A DNA stretch of 37,755 nucleotides from Phycisphaerales bacterium (GTDB lineage: Bacteria > Planctomycetota > Phycisphaerae > Phycisphaerales > UBA1924). The notes under the pieces are model-generated. The model worked only from the letters and a program-made list of their open reading frames with translations. It was not told where the DNA came from and searched no databases. This document shows positions 1 to 9,648 of the stretch, in pieces. The position numbers and the translations under genes were made by a program. The first letter of the stretch is position 1. Every line of letters starts with the position of its first letter. The stretch lies in the NCBI GenBank assembly GCA_028285065.1, contig JANQQG010000145.1, positions 1-37,755 of the forward strand, given 5' to 3'.

Positions 1-2
1 CG

Positions 3-1088
3 ATGTCGGCGTTCGCCCGCGCGCGAATGCGCGCGCGCCTGATCCGAGGCGCGCTGATCCGATCGGTCGCGCTCGTCGCGCTCGTGATGCTCGGCTCGAG
101 CGTTCCGCTCCATCTTGCGCAGATCGACACGATCGCCATCGATCTCTGGTCACAACTCGCGAGTTCACCCCAGCGCGGGCCGGCCTGGGCGAGCGCGTGG
201 CCGCAGGTTGTGCTCGCGATCGCAGGCGTGTGCGCATTCGTGCTGAGCGCGCCGCGCCCGACGGGGGCCGCGACCGACCCGGGCCACGGCGCCTCCGAAC
301 ACACACCCCGCAGACGCGCGACGCTGCTCGTCCTGACGTTGCTCGTCTTCGGATGCGGGGTCGTCCTCCCGCTGATCCTCTTCGGCGCGACAATACGCGA
401 CCCCAAGGCCATCCCCGCCTTCTGGCGCGACGCCTGGCCAAGCGTGACCCGATCGGCGACGGTCGCCGGCGCGGCGAGCCTGCTGACCGGGCTCGGAGCG
501 TTCACGCTCTGGCGGATTGGGGCTGGCGCCGCGTCTTTGGCGCGCGCCCGACGCCTGGCCCTGCTGGTCGCGGTGCCATTCGCGATCGCCGCCCTGCTCC
601 CCGGCGTGATGATCGGCTCGGCGATCGCGGCAGCGGACCTGCGTATCCAGGGCCTGGAAGCAGCGCCTCTCGTCGTCGCCCACGCGGCCCGCTTCGGGAT
701 CATCCCGATCCTCGTTGCCCTCTGGCTCATCCAGGACGAACCAGCGGACCGACGCCACGCCCGCCTCGAACTCGCGGGCCCCTCGTTTAGGGCGTGGATC
801 GGGTCCGATGCCGTCCACCGTGGGGGTGCGCTGATGGGCGCGATGCTCGGCGTCTTCCTGCTCTCCATCCATGAGATCGAAGCAACGGTGCTGCTCGACC
901 CGCCCGGCAGGGTCCGCCCCATCGCGCAGCAGATGCTCGAGGACCTGCACAGACTCAACGACGATCGCCTGGCCGCAGGCGTCATCACCATGCTCGGGGC
1001 CGGGGCGGTCGTGGCGCTGGTGGCGTCCCGCCTGAGCGCGCGACTGTGGTCGCGAGGAGGGGACGGTGCCGACACCCAACAGGCTTGA
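3..1088 (+). CDS. ABC transporter permease, C-terminal part (5' end probably outside the window)
   Basis: Several hydrophobic TM segments; binding-protein-dependent permease-like region (SVTRSATVAGAASLLTGLGAFTLWRIG...). Frame is open to the window edge. Confidence 0.6.
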   Translation: MSAFARARMRARLIRGALIRSVALVALVMLGSSVPLHLAQIDTIAIDLWSQLASSPQRGPAWASAWPQVVLAIAGVCAFVLSAPRPTGAATDPGHGASEHTPRRRATLLVLTLLVFGCGVVLPLILFGATIRDPKAIPAFWRDAWPSVTRSATVAGAASLLTGLGAFTLWRIGAGAASLARARRLALLVAVPFAIAALLPGVMIGSAIAAADLRIQGLEAAPLVVAHAARFGIIPILVALWLIQDEPADRRHARLELAGPSFRAWIGSDAVHRGGALMGAMLGVFLLSIHEIEATVLLDPPGRVRPIAQQMLEDLHRLNDDRLAAGVITMLGAGAVVALVASRLSARLWSRGGDGADTQQA

Positions 1089-2202
1089 TACACGCCCGTG
1101 CAACGCCCCCAAGCGGGCCCGGTACCCGCTCAAGCCGATGCGCGAGCGCAGCCGTTCGACACCACCGCCGGCCAAGGTCGCGGCGACATGCCTCGCCTGC
1201 GCGGTCCTCCTCGGGACGCCGGGCTGCGACTCGGAGCCCCCCGTGGGAGGGCCGATCGAAGTCCGCAAGACAATCGGATCGCTCGGCGACACCCCGGGAC
1301 GCTTCGTCTTCCCGCGCGCCATCGACAACGACGCCGAGGCACTCTGGGTCATCGACCGCGCAGGACGCGTCCAGCGGATCGACCCAGACAGCGGGGAAGC
1401 GACCACCATCTGGCGGATGCCCGTGATCGATCGCGGCAAGCCCGTCGGCGTCACCGTCGGACCCGACCATCGCACGACCGACCCCGACGACGTCCTCCTC
1501 TATGTCCCCGACACCCATTACCATCGCGTTGTGGTGTACGCCCCACCAACCCAGGACCGCCCCGAGGCGGAGATCGTCACGCAGTTCGGGACCTACGGCA
1601 CCGAGCCCGGCCAGTTCATCTACCCCACCGACATCGCCCTGCTGACCGATCCAGACTCGGACACTCCCACGCGCATCTACGTTTCCGAGTACGGTGGGAA
1701 TGACCGCGTGTCGGTGTTCGACGGCGAATACAACTTCATGTTCGAGTTCGGGACATTCGGTTACGCCGAGGACTCCGCCGCCGCGGAGTTCAACCGGGCG
1801 CAAGCGATGGAGTTCGTCGAGATCGAGGGGCGGAGGGAACTGCTCGTGGCGGACGATCGCAACCACCGCATCGGACGGTTCACGATCGATGGCGAGTTGA
1901 TCGGCTGGATCGGCTCGCCCGAGACTTCGCCGACGGGCGACCTCGGCAGCTTCCAGTACCCGCGCGGGATCGCGGGCTTGGGTGATGGGACCGTGCTGGT
2001 GGCCGAGTTCGGCTCGTCTCGAGTCCAGCACGTGGATGTGGCGACCGGCGAGGGGCTCGGGGCGTGGGGGCTGCCCGGGCGAGGAGAGGGTGAACTGGCG
2101 ACCCCTTGGGGCGTATCCATACTCGGCGGGCGGATGTACGTGCTGGATTCGGGCAACAACCGGATCGTCGAGGCGTCCTGCCCCAGGAGGCGCAGCCGCT
2201 GA
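1066..2202 (+). CDS. NHL-repeat (6-bladed propeller-like) putative lipoprotein
   Basis: GTG start preceded by GAGGAGG, overlapping the permease end; lipobox-like LLGTPGC; repeats such as FGTYGTEPGQFIYPTDIAL, FQYPRGIAGLGDGTVLVAEFGSSRVQ, ATPWGVSILGGRMYVLDSGNNRIV. Confidence 0.8.
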   Translation: MPTPNRLDTRPCNAPKRARYPLKPMRERSRSTPPPAKVAATCLACAVLLGTPGCDSEPPVGGPIEVRKTIGSLGDTPGRFVFPRAIDNDAEALWVIDRAGRVQRIDPDSGEATTIWRMPVIDRGKPVGVTVGPDHRTTDPDDVLLYVPDTHYHRVVVYAPPTQDRPEAEIVTQFGTYGTEPGQFIYPTDIALLTDPDSDTPTRIYVSEYGGNDRVSVFDGEYNFMFEFGTFGYAEDSAAAEFNRAQAMEFVEIEGRRELLVADDRNHRIGRFTIDGELIGWIGSPETSPTGDLGSFQYPRGIAGLGDGTVLVAEFGSSRVQHVDVATGEGLGAWGLPGRGEGELATPWGVSILGGRMYVLDSGNNRIVEASCPRRRSR

Positions 2203-5200
2203 TGTTCGAGGGCTCGACCACCACGCTTGCGCTCGTACTCGGCCCATTCGACTTTGCGCGCCCGATCTGGCTGCTCGTGATCCCCATCCTCGGCGGGTTG
2301 AGTGTCTGGATCGCCAGGCAGTCCCTCTCCGGCCTGGGAACCACCAGCCGACGCCTCGCCCTCGTGGCACGGATCGTCGTGATCACGCTCCTGGCGGCAT
2401 CACTCGCGCGCCCGAACTGGCGCAACGAGGCCGATACCGTCAGCGTCATCGCTGTCATCGATGCGTCCGCATCGATGACCACGGGCGCGCGCGGGCAAAG
2501 CGGGGTGCTCGACGGGGAGCGGTTCATCGAGGAAGCTGCGCGCATCGGCAAGGGGCGCACCGACAAACTCGGTCGCGTTACCGCCGCCGCGAAGGCCTAC
2601 TTCCAGTCGCTGCCCTCGATCATGGACGACCCGTCGTCGCGCTACGTCGGATCGATCGACGGAACGAATCTGGGTGAGGCGATCGAGTTGACCATCGCCG
2701 GATTCCCGGGCGACACCGCGAACCGCATCGTCCTGATCTCCGACGGGAACCAGACGGCCGGCGACGTGATCAGCGCCGCACGATCAGCCAAGGCGCTCGG
2801 TGTTCCGATCGACGTCTACCCACAGCGCTACGACGTGACCGAGGAGGTCATCGTCGAGCGGGTCGTCGCGCCCGCGACGGCCCGGATGAACGAGACCATC
2901 AGCGTCCAGGTCCTCGTGCGCTCCCAGTCGCCCGCGTCCGGTCGCCTGACGGTCCTGCTCAACGACGACCCGATCGACCTCGATCCGGCTTCGGAGGGCG
3001 TGTCGCGCGCCGTGGATCTGGCGACGGGCCTGAACACGTTCGCGATCCCCGTGGCGGTCCCGATCGCGGGTGCCGTGAGCCTCAGCGCCGAGTTCGTGCC
3101 CGACCCCGGGTCCGCGGACGTGATCGTCGAGAACAACGTCGCGGAGACGATCACATTCATGTCCAGCGAAGGGCGTGTGCTGATCCTCGCGAACGATGAG
3201 ATCGAGGTGCGAGAGCTGACGCGTGCCCTGGCCGAGGCGCGGATCGCGTCGGAGGTGCGCCCGCCGACCGAGGCGCCCGAATCGCTCGTCTCCATGAGCC
3301 CGTACGACGCGATCGTCATGGTCAACACGCCCGTCGACCACTTCTCACTCCAGCAGCAGCGAGACCTGTACAGCTACGTGCACGACCAGGGCGGCGGGCT
3401 GGTGATGATCGGCGGGGATGAGGCGTTCGGCGCGGGCGGGTGGATCGGTTCGCCGCTGGCGGATGCGCTGCCCGTCAAGCTGGATCCCCCGCAGCGTGAG
3501 AACATGCCGCGCGGCGCGCTCGCGCTCATCATGCACTCCTGCGAGATGCCCAAGGGCAACTTCTGGGGCAAGCAGGTGGCCAAGGCGGCGACGGACCGGC
3601 TCAGCCGCCTCGACCTCGTCGGCATGCTCGAGTACGACTACCAGCGCGGGTACGTATGGACGCTCCCGTTGCAGACCGTCGGCGATCGAGCGGCCGTCAA
3701 CCGCGCGATCAACGGGCTCGCGATGGGCGACGCCCAGACGTTCCAGCAGATGATGACCATGGCCCTCAACGGGCTGCAGAACGCCAACGCGGGCCAGAAG
3801 CATGTCATCATCATCTCGGACGGCGACCCCACGCCGCCCCCGCTCTCGCTGCTCGACCAGTACGCCGCGTCGAACATCACCGTCTCGACGGTGCTCGTCT
3901 TCCCGCACTCATTCAACAACGCGGGCACCGAGGTCCGCACCATGCGCGGCATCGCGAACCGCACCGGCGGGAACTTCTACGGCCCCATCGGCGAGGCGGA
4001 CGCGCAGAACCTGCCCTCGATCTTCATCAAGGAGGCCGTCAAGGTCACACGCCCGCTGATCTGGGAGGGCGAGCCGTTCAACCCCGCGATCACGGACTCG
4101 GCCGTCGAGTCGATGCGCGGGATCCGAGCCATCCCACAGATCACGGGCTACGTCGTCACCGCCGAGCGCGACGGGCCGGTGCGCATCGTGATGCGCGGCA
4201 TGGAAGAGGACCCGATCCTGGCGCAATGGCAGTTCGGCCTCGGACGCTCGCTCTGCTTCATGTCCGACGCGTCGACGAGATGGGCACAGCAGTGGACCGG
4301 CTGGGGCCAGTACCGCGCGTTCTGGGAGCAGCAGATCCGCTGGGCGATGCGCCCGAGCGGCTCGGCCGACATGCGCGTCGTCACCGAGGACCTCGGCGAT
4401 CGCACCAAGATCGTCATCGAAGCCCTCGACCCCGGCTCCGGCGAACGACTCAACTTCCTCCGGCTCGCGGGTCGCGTCACGGGACCCGACGGGAGCGCCC
4501 AAGACCTCGCGCCCATCCAGGTCGGACCCGGTCGGTACGAGGCGATCTTCGACTCCGCCTCGCGCGGCTCGTACGTCATGAACTTCCGCTACCGCTCGCC
4601 CACTCAGGGTGAGGACGCCGGCCCGATGGAGGGAACCGTCCAGGCAGCCTTCACGCGCCCGTTCGCGGACGAGTACAGGGCCCTGACGGACAACGCGGCC
4701 CTGCTCCAGGAAGTCGCACGCATCACCGGCGGGAACGTCCTCGACGGCGACCCGCGAAACGCAAACCTGTGGCGACGCGATGGGCTGGACATGCCCGTGG
4801 CGCTCACGCCCATCTGGCTCCCGCTGACGATCATCGGCGTGGGGCTGTTCCTCACCGACGTCGCCGTTCGGCGCGTGCGGATCGACCTGCTCGCGATCCT
4901 GGGGGCGTTCAAGCTCGGCGAGGCGCGCAAGAAGGCCGGTGAGTCGATGGCGTCGCTCCGCGAGGCTCGCGAGCGGGCACGCGAGTCGATGACTGGCGAC
5001 GGCGCACAGCAGGGCGCTCAGCCCAACGCCGAGCAGAAACAAGCCGCCCCGAAGACGGCGCAGAAGACCAGCAAGGTCAAGTTCGAGGCGACCCCGCAGG
5101 AGCTGGCGCGTCAGCGCGGCAAGCCCGCGCCGCTGGTCGACCTCACCCAGGACGCACCCAAACCAGCCGATAGTAAGAGCAAGCCCGGTCCTGACGCGGG

Positions 5201-5279
5201 CGCCGATGGCGAAGGCGGGATGAGCCGCCTGCTCAAGGCCAAGAAGCGCGCGCAAGACGAGATGCAGGACGAGGACTAG
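2202..5279 (+). CDS. Large VWA-domain membrane protein (glutamine amidotransferase-like/VWA family)
   Basis: ATG at 2202 overlaps the upstream TGA (2200-2202). N-terminal TMs, VWA with DASAS MIDAS, second VWA-like region (HVIIISDGDPTPPP), C-terminal TM and charged tail. The ORF track start at 2106 is probably too long. Confidence 0.85.
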   Translation: MFEGSTTTLALVLGPFDFARPIWLLVIPILGGLSVWIARQSLSGLGTTSRRLALVARIVVITLLAASLARPNWRNEADTVSVIAVIDASASMTTGARGQSGVLDGERFIEEAARIGKGRTDKLGRVTAAAKAYFQSLPSIMDDPSSRYVGSIDGTNLGEAIELTIAGFPGDTANRIVLISDGNQTAGDVISAARSAKALGVPIDVYPQRYDVTEEVIVERVVAPATARMNETISVQVLVRSQSPASGRLTVLLNDDPIDLDPASEGVSRAVDLATGLNTFAIPVAVPIAGAVSLSAEFVPDPGSADVIVENNVAETITFMSSEGRVLILANDEIEVRELTRALAEARIASEVRPPTEAPESLVSMSPYDAIVMVNTPVDHFSLQQQRDLYSYVHDQGGGLVMIGGDEAFGAGGWIGSPLADALPVKLDPPQRENMPRGALALIMHSCEMPKGNFWGKQVAKAATDRLSRLDLVGMLEYDYQRGYVWTLPLQTVGDRAAVNRAINGLAMGDAQTFQQMMTMALNGLQNANAGQKHVIIISDGDPTPPPLSLLDQYAASNITVSTVLVFPHSFNNAGTEVRTMRGIANRTGGNFYGPIGEADAQNLPSIFIKEAVKVTRPLIWEGEPFNPAITDSAVESMRGIRAIPQITGYVVTAERDGPVRIVMRGMEEDPILAQWQFGLGRSLCFMSDASTRWAQQWTGWGQYRAFWEQQIRWAMRPSGSADMRVVTEDLGDRTKIVIEALDPGSGERLNFLRLAGRVTGPDGSAQDLAPIQVGPGRYEAIFDSASRGSYVMNFRYRSPTQGEDAGPMEGTVQAAFTRPFADEYRALTDNAALLQEVARITGGNVLDGDPRNANLWRRDGLDMPVALTPIWLPLTIIGVGLFLTDVAVRRVRIDLLAILGAFKLGEARKKAGESMASLREARERARESMTGDGAQQGAQPNAEQKQAAPKTAQKTSKVKFEATPQELARQRGKPAPLVDLTQDAPKPADSKSKPGPDAGADGEGGMSRLLKAKKRAQDEMQDED

Positions 5280-5327
5280 ACAAGCACACCCGGCGTACCC
5301 GTGCGCCGCTGAACCGGAGCCCGAATC

Positions 5328-6392
5328 ATGGCGATGCCCGACAACGACCAGCCTTCCAACGAGCCCTTCGGCGAGGCACACACCGAAGCAGAGGTCAAGC
5401 GCAAGTGCGAGGAGTTCCGCGACACCTTCGCGGCCCTGCGCAGCGAGGTCGGCAAGGTGATGGTCGGACACACCGACGTCATCGATGCCGTGCTCATCAG
5501 CCTCTTCGCCGGCGGCAACGTGCTGCTCGAGGGCGTGCCGGGTCTCGGCAAGACACTCCTGGTGCGCACGCTCGCGCAGACGCTCCACCTCCCCTTCAGC
5601 CGCATCCAGTTCACGCCCGACCTGATGCCCGCGGACATCATCGGGACGAACGTGGTGATGGAGGACCCCGACTCCGGGCGCAGGTACTTCGAGTTCCAGA
5701 AGGGCCCGCTCTTCGCCCAGATCATCCTCGCGGACGAGATCAACCGCGCAACGCCCAAGACGCAATCGGCGCTGCTCGAGGCGATGCAGGAACGGAGCGT
5801 CACCGTCGGCGGCGAGACGCACGTGCTCGACAAGCCGTACTTCGTGCTCGCGACGCAGAACCCGATCGAGCAGGAGGGCACGTACCCGCTCCCCGAAGCG
5901 CAGATGGACCGGTTCATCTTCAAGATCAACGTCGGCTACTCGCAGCTCGACGACCTGATGACCATCCTCGATCGCACCACCGGCGGGCACACGCCCGAGC
6001 CGAACGCGATCCTCGACGGCCCGAAGATCCTCGCGGCCCAGCGCCTGATCCGCGATGCCGTCGTCGCCCCACACGTCAAGGAGTACGCCGCCCGGCTCGT
6101 GCTCGCGACGCACCCGGACGGTCGCTTCGCGCCGCCGATCACGAACAAGTACGTGCGTTGCGGCGCCAGCCCGCGCGGCGCACAGGCGCTGATCCTGGGC
6201 GCGAAGGTCAAGGCCGTGACCGACGGGCGGTTCCACGTCGCGAACCGGGACATCCAGGAGATCGCGACGCTCGCGCTGCGCCACCGCTTGATCCTGAACT
6301 TCGAGGCCGAGGCGGACCGCGTCAGCGCCGACGACGTCGCGCTCGACATCATCAAGAACACGGCGACCGATCCGGTCGCGGCAGGAGCGTGA
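5328..6392 (+). CDS. moxR: MoxR-family AAA+ ATPase
   Basis: Walker A-like GVPGLGKT, RIQFTPDLMPADIIGT, LADEINRATPKTQSALLEAMQE, ATQNPIEQEGTYPLPEAQMDRF. Confidence 0.95.
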   Translation: MAMPDNDQPSNEPFGEAHTEAEVKRKCEEFRDTFAALRSEVGKVMVGHTDVIDAVLISLFAGGNVLLEGVPGLGKTLLVRTLAQTLHLPFSRIQFTPDLMPADIIGTNVVMEDPDSGRRYFEFQKGPLFAQIILADEINRATPKTQSALLEAMQERSVTVGGETHVLDKPYFVLATQNPIEQEGTYPLPEAQMDRFIFKINVGYSQLDDLMTILDRTTGGHTPEPNAILDGPKILAAQRLIRDAVVAPHVKEYAARLVLATHPDGRFAPPITNKYVRCGASPRGAQALILGAKVKAVTDGRFHVANRDIQEIATLALRHRLILNFEAEADRVSADDVALDIIKNTATDPVAAGA

Positions 6393-6396
6393 CACG

Positions 6397-6516
6397 ATGA
6401 GACGCGCACGACTGACCACGACACCGACACTTGCGCTCGGCGCGATCATGGTTGTCGCGTGCGCATCCGCGGAAGTGCGGCAGAACCAGCCCGAACCCTG
6501 TGCCCCGGAACCCTGA
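6397..6516 (+). CDS. 39-aa putative lipoprotein (not in ORF track)
   Basis: MRRARLTTTPTLALGAIMVVACASAEVRQNQPEPCAPEP*. Positively charged N-terminus, hydrophobic stretch, lipobox VVAC; 4-nt gap after moxR; TGA immediately precedes the next ATG (6517). Confidence 0.55.
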   Translation: MRRARLTTTPTLALGAIMVVACASAEVRQNQPEPCAPEP

Positions 6517-7440
6517 ATGCTCCGCACGCCCCCAGCCAAGCGTCCGAAGGACCTGACCGAGCTCATCGACTCGAAGCTCATGGCGCGCCTGAGCCAGCTC
6601 GATGTCGCCAGCCGCAAGGTCTTCACCGGCAAGCTCAAGGGTGAGCGGCGCTCCAAGAAGCGCGGCGAGAGCGTCGAGTTCGCGGATCACCGCCCGTACG
6701 TCGTCGGCGACGACATGCGCCACGTCGACTGGAACCTCTACGGGCGCCTCGACATGCTCTTCATCAAGCTCTTCATGGAAGAGGAAGACCTGTCGCTGCA
6801 CATCGTCCTCGACACCAGCGAGTCCGGCGACTGCGGACAGCCCAACAAGTTCCTGTTCATGCAGCGCCTGGCCGCCAGCCTCGGCTACATCGGACTGGTC
6901 AACCTCAACCGCGTCGCGGTCACGGCCGTCGGCCAGGGCGAAGGCGGGATCAACGGGCGCTTGCAGGACCTGCGAGGGCGTCGACGCGTGACCGACCTCG
7001 GCGCCTTCCTGTGCAGCCAAGAACCGATCGGCGTCGCGAGCTTCAACGAAGCCGCACGCCGGATCGCCCTGACCCGTCGCGGCAAGGGCGTGATGGTGCT
7101 GCTGAGCGACATGTTCCACAAGGAGGGGTACGAGGACGCGCTGCGCCTGCTCGTCGGGCACGGGTACGACCTGTTCGTCATCCAGTGCCTGAGCCCCCAG
7201 GAGGTTGATCCTCCACTCGGCGGCGACCTGCGCCTCAAGGACGTCGAGGACGCGGACACGGCCGAGGTGACCATCAGCGCGCCGCTGCTCAAGCGCTACA
7301 AGGCGAACCTCAACGCCTACATCGACCGCCTGCACGAGTTCTGCGTCCGGCGCGACATCATCCACATGACGGTCAAGACCGACACGCCGATGGATGAGCT
7401 GGTCCTCGACTACCTGCGCAGGAGGGGGCTGCTGCGATGA
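6517..7440 (+). CDS. DUF58 domain-containing protein
   Basis: GERRSKKRGESVEFADHRPYVVGDDMRHVDWNLYGRLDMLFIKLFMEEEDLSLHIVLDTS is typical of DUF58. Confidence 0.93.
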   Translation: MLRTPPAKRPKDLTELIDSKLMARLSQLDVASRKVFTGKLKGERRSKKRGESVEFADHRPYVVGDDMRHVDWNLYGRLDMLFIKLFMEEEDLSLHIVLDTSESGDCGQPNKFLFMQRLAASLGYIGLVNLNRVAVTAVGQGEGGINGRLQDLRGRRRVTDLGAFLCSQEPIGVASFNEAARRIALTRRGKGVMVLLSDMFHKEGYEDALRLLVGHGYDLFVIQCLSPQEVDPPLGGDLRLKDVEDADTAEVTISAPLLKRYKANLNAYIDRLHEFCVRRDIIHMTVKTDTPMDELVLDYLRRRGLLR

Positions 7441-7471
7441 GCGCCGGTCTCACCAACCTGGAGCCCACACC

Positions 7472-9601
7472 ATGAGCTGGCTCACACCGGGGCTCGCCGG
7501 CATCGTCGCGGCCATCGCCGTGCCCTCGCTGGTCATCCTCTACTTCCTCAAGCTCCGCCGGCGCGACCTCGAGGTCTCGACGACGCTGCTGTGGAAGAAG
7601 GCCATCCAGGACCTGCAGGCCAACGCGCCCTTCCAGAAGCTCCGACGCAACATCCTGCTCCTGCTCCAACTCCTCGTCCTCGGCGCGATCATCTTCGCGC
7701 TCGCGCAGCCGGTCCTCGACAACCAGGTCGTCGACGGCGCGCGCCACGTCATCCTGATCGACCGCTCCGCATCCATGTCCGCCGACGACGGTGGGGAGGG
7801 CGATGAGATCCGGCTCGAGCGCGCCAAGCGCGTCGCCATCGAGCAGATCGTCGAGTCGCTGAAGACGCCGAACGTCTTCGGCACCGGCGGGGACGAGGCG
7901 ATGGTCATCGCCTTCGATTCGGCCGCCGAGGTCCGCGTCAACTTCACCAGCGACAAGGCCGCGCTCATCCGCGCCATCGAGTCCATCGAACCGACGGACT
8001 CGACGAGCAGCCTCAACACGGCCTTCAAGCTCGCCAAGGCCTTCACCGGCACCCGCAAGTTCGAGGACCAGGTCCAGGAGAACGTCGGCTTCGTCCCGAC
8101 GGTCACGGCCACGCTGCACGTGATCTCCGACGGGCGCATCCCGGACGCCACGCGAGTCGAGGACCAGCGCGAGGACGAGGTCCTGTACTACGCCGTCGGT
8201 GAAGAGGACACGCCGAACGTCGGGATCACGTCCGTGCGTGCCGAGCGCGACTTCGAGAACCGCTCGAAGCTGGCGATCTTCGTGGGCCTGCAGTCGACCG
8301 CCACCGAGGCGCGGGGCGTCGACGTCGTCCTGACGATCGACGGGACCAGCCGTTCCGTGCGGCGCATCGAGGTCCCGCCGGCGACGCGCGAGGAAGCCGC
8401 GACCGAGGACGGGGCCGAAGGCTCCGACACGAGCGTGAGCATCGAGCCCGGTATCAGCGGCGTGGTCTTCAACGTCGACCGCCCGCAGGCCGGCGTCGCC
8501 ACCGTCCAGCTCAACCACACCGGGAGCACCGCACGAGCCGACGCGCTCGAGGCCGACGACACGGCCTACCTCGTCGTCCCGCCCTCCAAGCGCCTCAATA
8601 TGGTCCTCGCGACCGCCGGCAACCTCTATCTCGCCGACGCGCTCCGCGCTCTGCGTCCGGCGAACCTCGACGTCGTCCGGCCGGCGGACTTCCAGTCTCT
8701 GCTCGACACCGGTCGGCTCGCGCAGTACGACGTGATCGTCCTCGACGGCTTCTTGCCATTGATCCAGCCCGGCCCGCCCGCGGAAGGCGAAGAGCCCGGC
8801 GAGCCCCTTCCGGGCCTTCCGCCCGGGCGTGTGCTCGCGCTCGGGGTCGTCCCTCAGCCGCCGATGGGCGTGATCGACAACGGCGAGGGCGGCGCGGCGT
8901 TGTTCGTCGAGTGGGAGCGTGATCACCCGGCCCTGCGCCTCGCGGGGCTGAGCAGCATCGAGATGAGCCGATCGCGCAAGATCGAGGTCGCCAAGGCAAC
9001 GCCCGTGCGTGTGATCGCGCGGACGAACAACGGGCCCGGGATCTTCGAGGCCGCCGACGCGAGAACGCGCGCGATCGTGACCACGTTCGACCCGCTCAAC
9101 TCCGACTGGCCCTTCGAGCCCGGCTTCGTCCTCTTCCTCGGCGAGGCCGCCAACACGCTCGCGTCGGAGGGTGACGCCTCGATCGCGGCCCTTGTCAAGA
9201 CCGGCGAGACGATCAACCAGCGCCTGCCCGAAGACGCCACCGACGTCACCATGACGCGCCCGGACGGATCCGAGGAGGACCTCATCGCGGCCGCCGACGG
9301 CTCGGTCGTCTACGGGCCCGTCGAGTCGACCGGCCTGTACAGCTTCTCCTGGAAGGGCTCGGCCGGGCCCAGCGACCAGGAAATCGACGGACGCATCGTC
9401 CGCAGCGTTGCGGCAAACCTTGCGAGCGCCGACGAGTCGTTGATCTCGACGGAACCAACGCTCCCCCTGGCCGGGCGCATCGTCGCGACCGAGAACGACG
9501 AGCGTGCCGGCAAGATGGAACTCTGGCCCTGGCTGCTCATCGGCGCGCTGGCGATCATCATGCTCGAGTGGTTCGTCTACAACCGCAAGGTGCACGTGTA
9601 G
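7472..9601 (+). CDS. BatA-like N-terminal domain plus VWA membrane protein
   Basis: MSWLTPGLAGIVAAIAVPSLVILYFLKLRRRDLEVSTTLLWKKAIQDLQANAPFQKLRRNILLLLQLLVL (BatA N-terminus); MIDAS DRSAS; C-terminal TM. Start chosen at the ATG at 7472. Confidence 0.88.
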   Translation: MSWLTPGLAGIVAAIAVPSLVILYFLKLRRRDLEVSTTLLWKKAIQDLQANAPFQKLRRNILLLLQLLVLGAIIFALAQPVLDNQVVDGARHVILIDRSASMSADDGGEGDEIRLERAKRVAIEQIVESLKTPNVFGTGGDEAMVIAFDSAAEVRVNFTSDKAALIRAIESIEPTDSTSSLNTAFKLAKAFTGTRKFEDQVQENVGFVPTVTATLHVISDGRIPDATRVEDQREDEVLYYAVGEEDTPNVGITSVRAERDFENRSKLAIFVGLQSTATEARGVDVVLTIDGTSRSVRRIEVPPATREEAATEDGAEGSDTSVSIEPGISGVVFNVDRPQAGVATVQLNHTGSTARADALEADDTAYLVVPPSKRLNMVLATAGNLYLADALRALRPANLDVVRPADFQSLLDTGRLAQYDVIVLDGFLPLIQPGPPAEGEEPGEPLPGLPPGRVLALGVVPQPPMGVIDNGEGGAALFVEWERDHPALRLAGLSSIEMSRSRKIEVAKATPVRVIARTNNGPGIFEAADARTRAIVTTFDPLNSDWPFEPGFVLFLGEAANTLASEGDASIAALVKTGETINQRLPEDATDVTMTRPDGSEEDLIAAADGSVVYGPVESTGLYSFSWKGSAGPSDQEIDGRIVRSVAANLASADESLISTEPTLPLAGRIVATENDERAGKMELWPWLLIGALAIIMLEWFVYNRKVHV

Positions 9602-9648
9602 GGCAGAGACTCGCGAGGCTCCGTGTCCTCCCCGCTACAGATCCGCAC

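Noticed and set aside
3909-6656. 915-aa minus-strand ORF
   Set aside because: Antisense shadow of the VWA and moxR genes in GC-rich DNA; low-complexity R/A/D/V composition and no recognisable domain.
7373-9595. 740-aa minus-strand ORF
   Set aside because: Exact antisense of the BatA-like VWA gene; composition typical of a GC-codon shadow frame.
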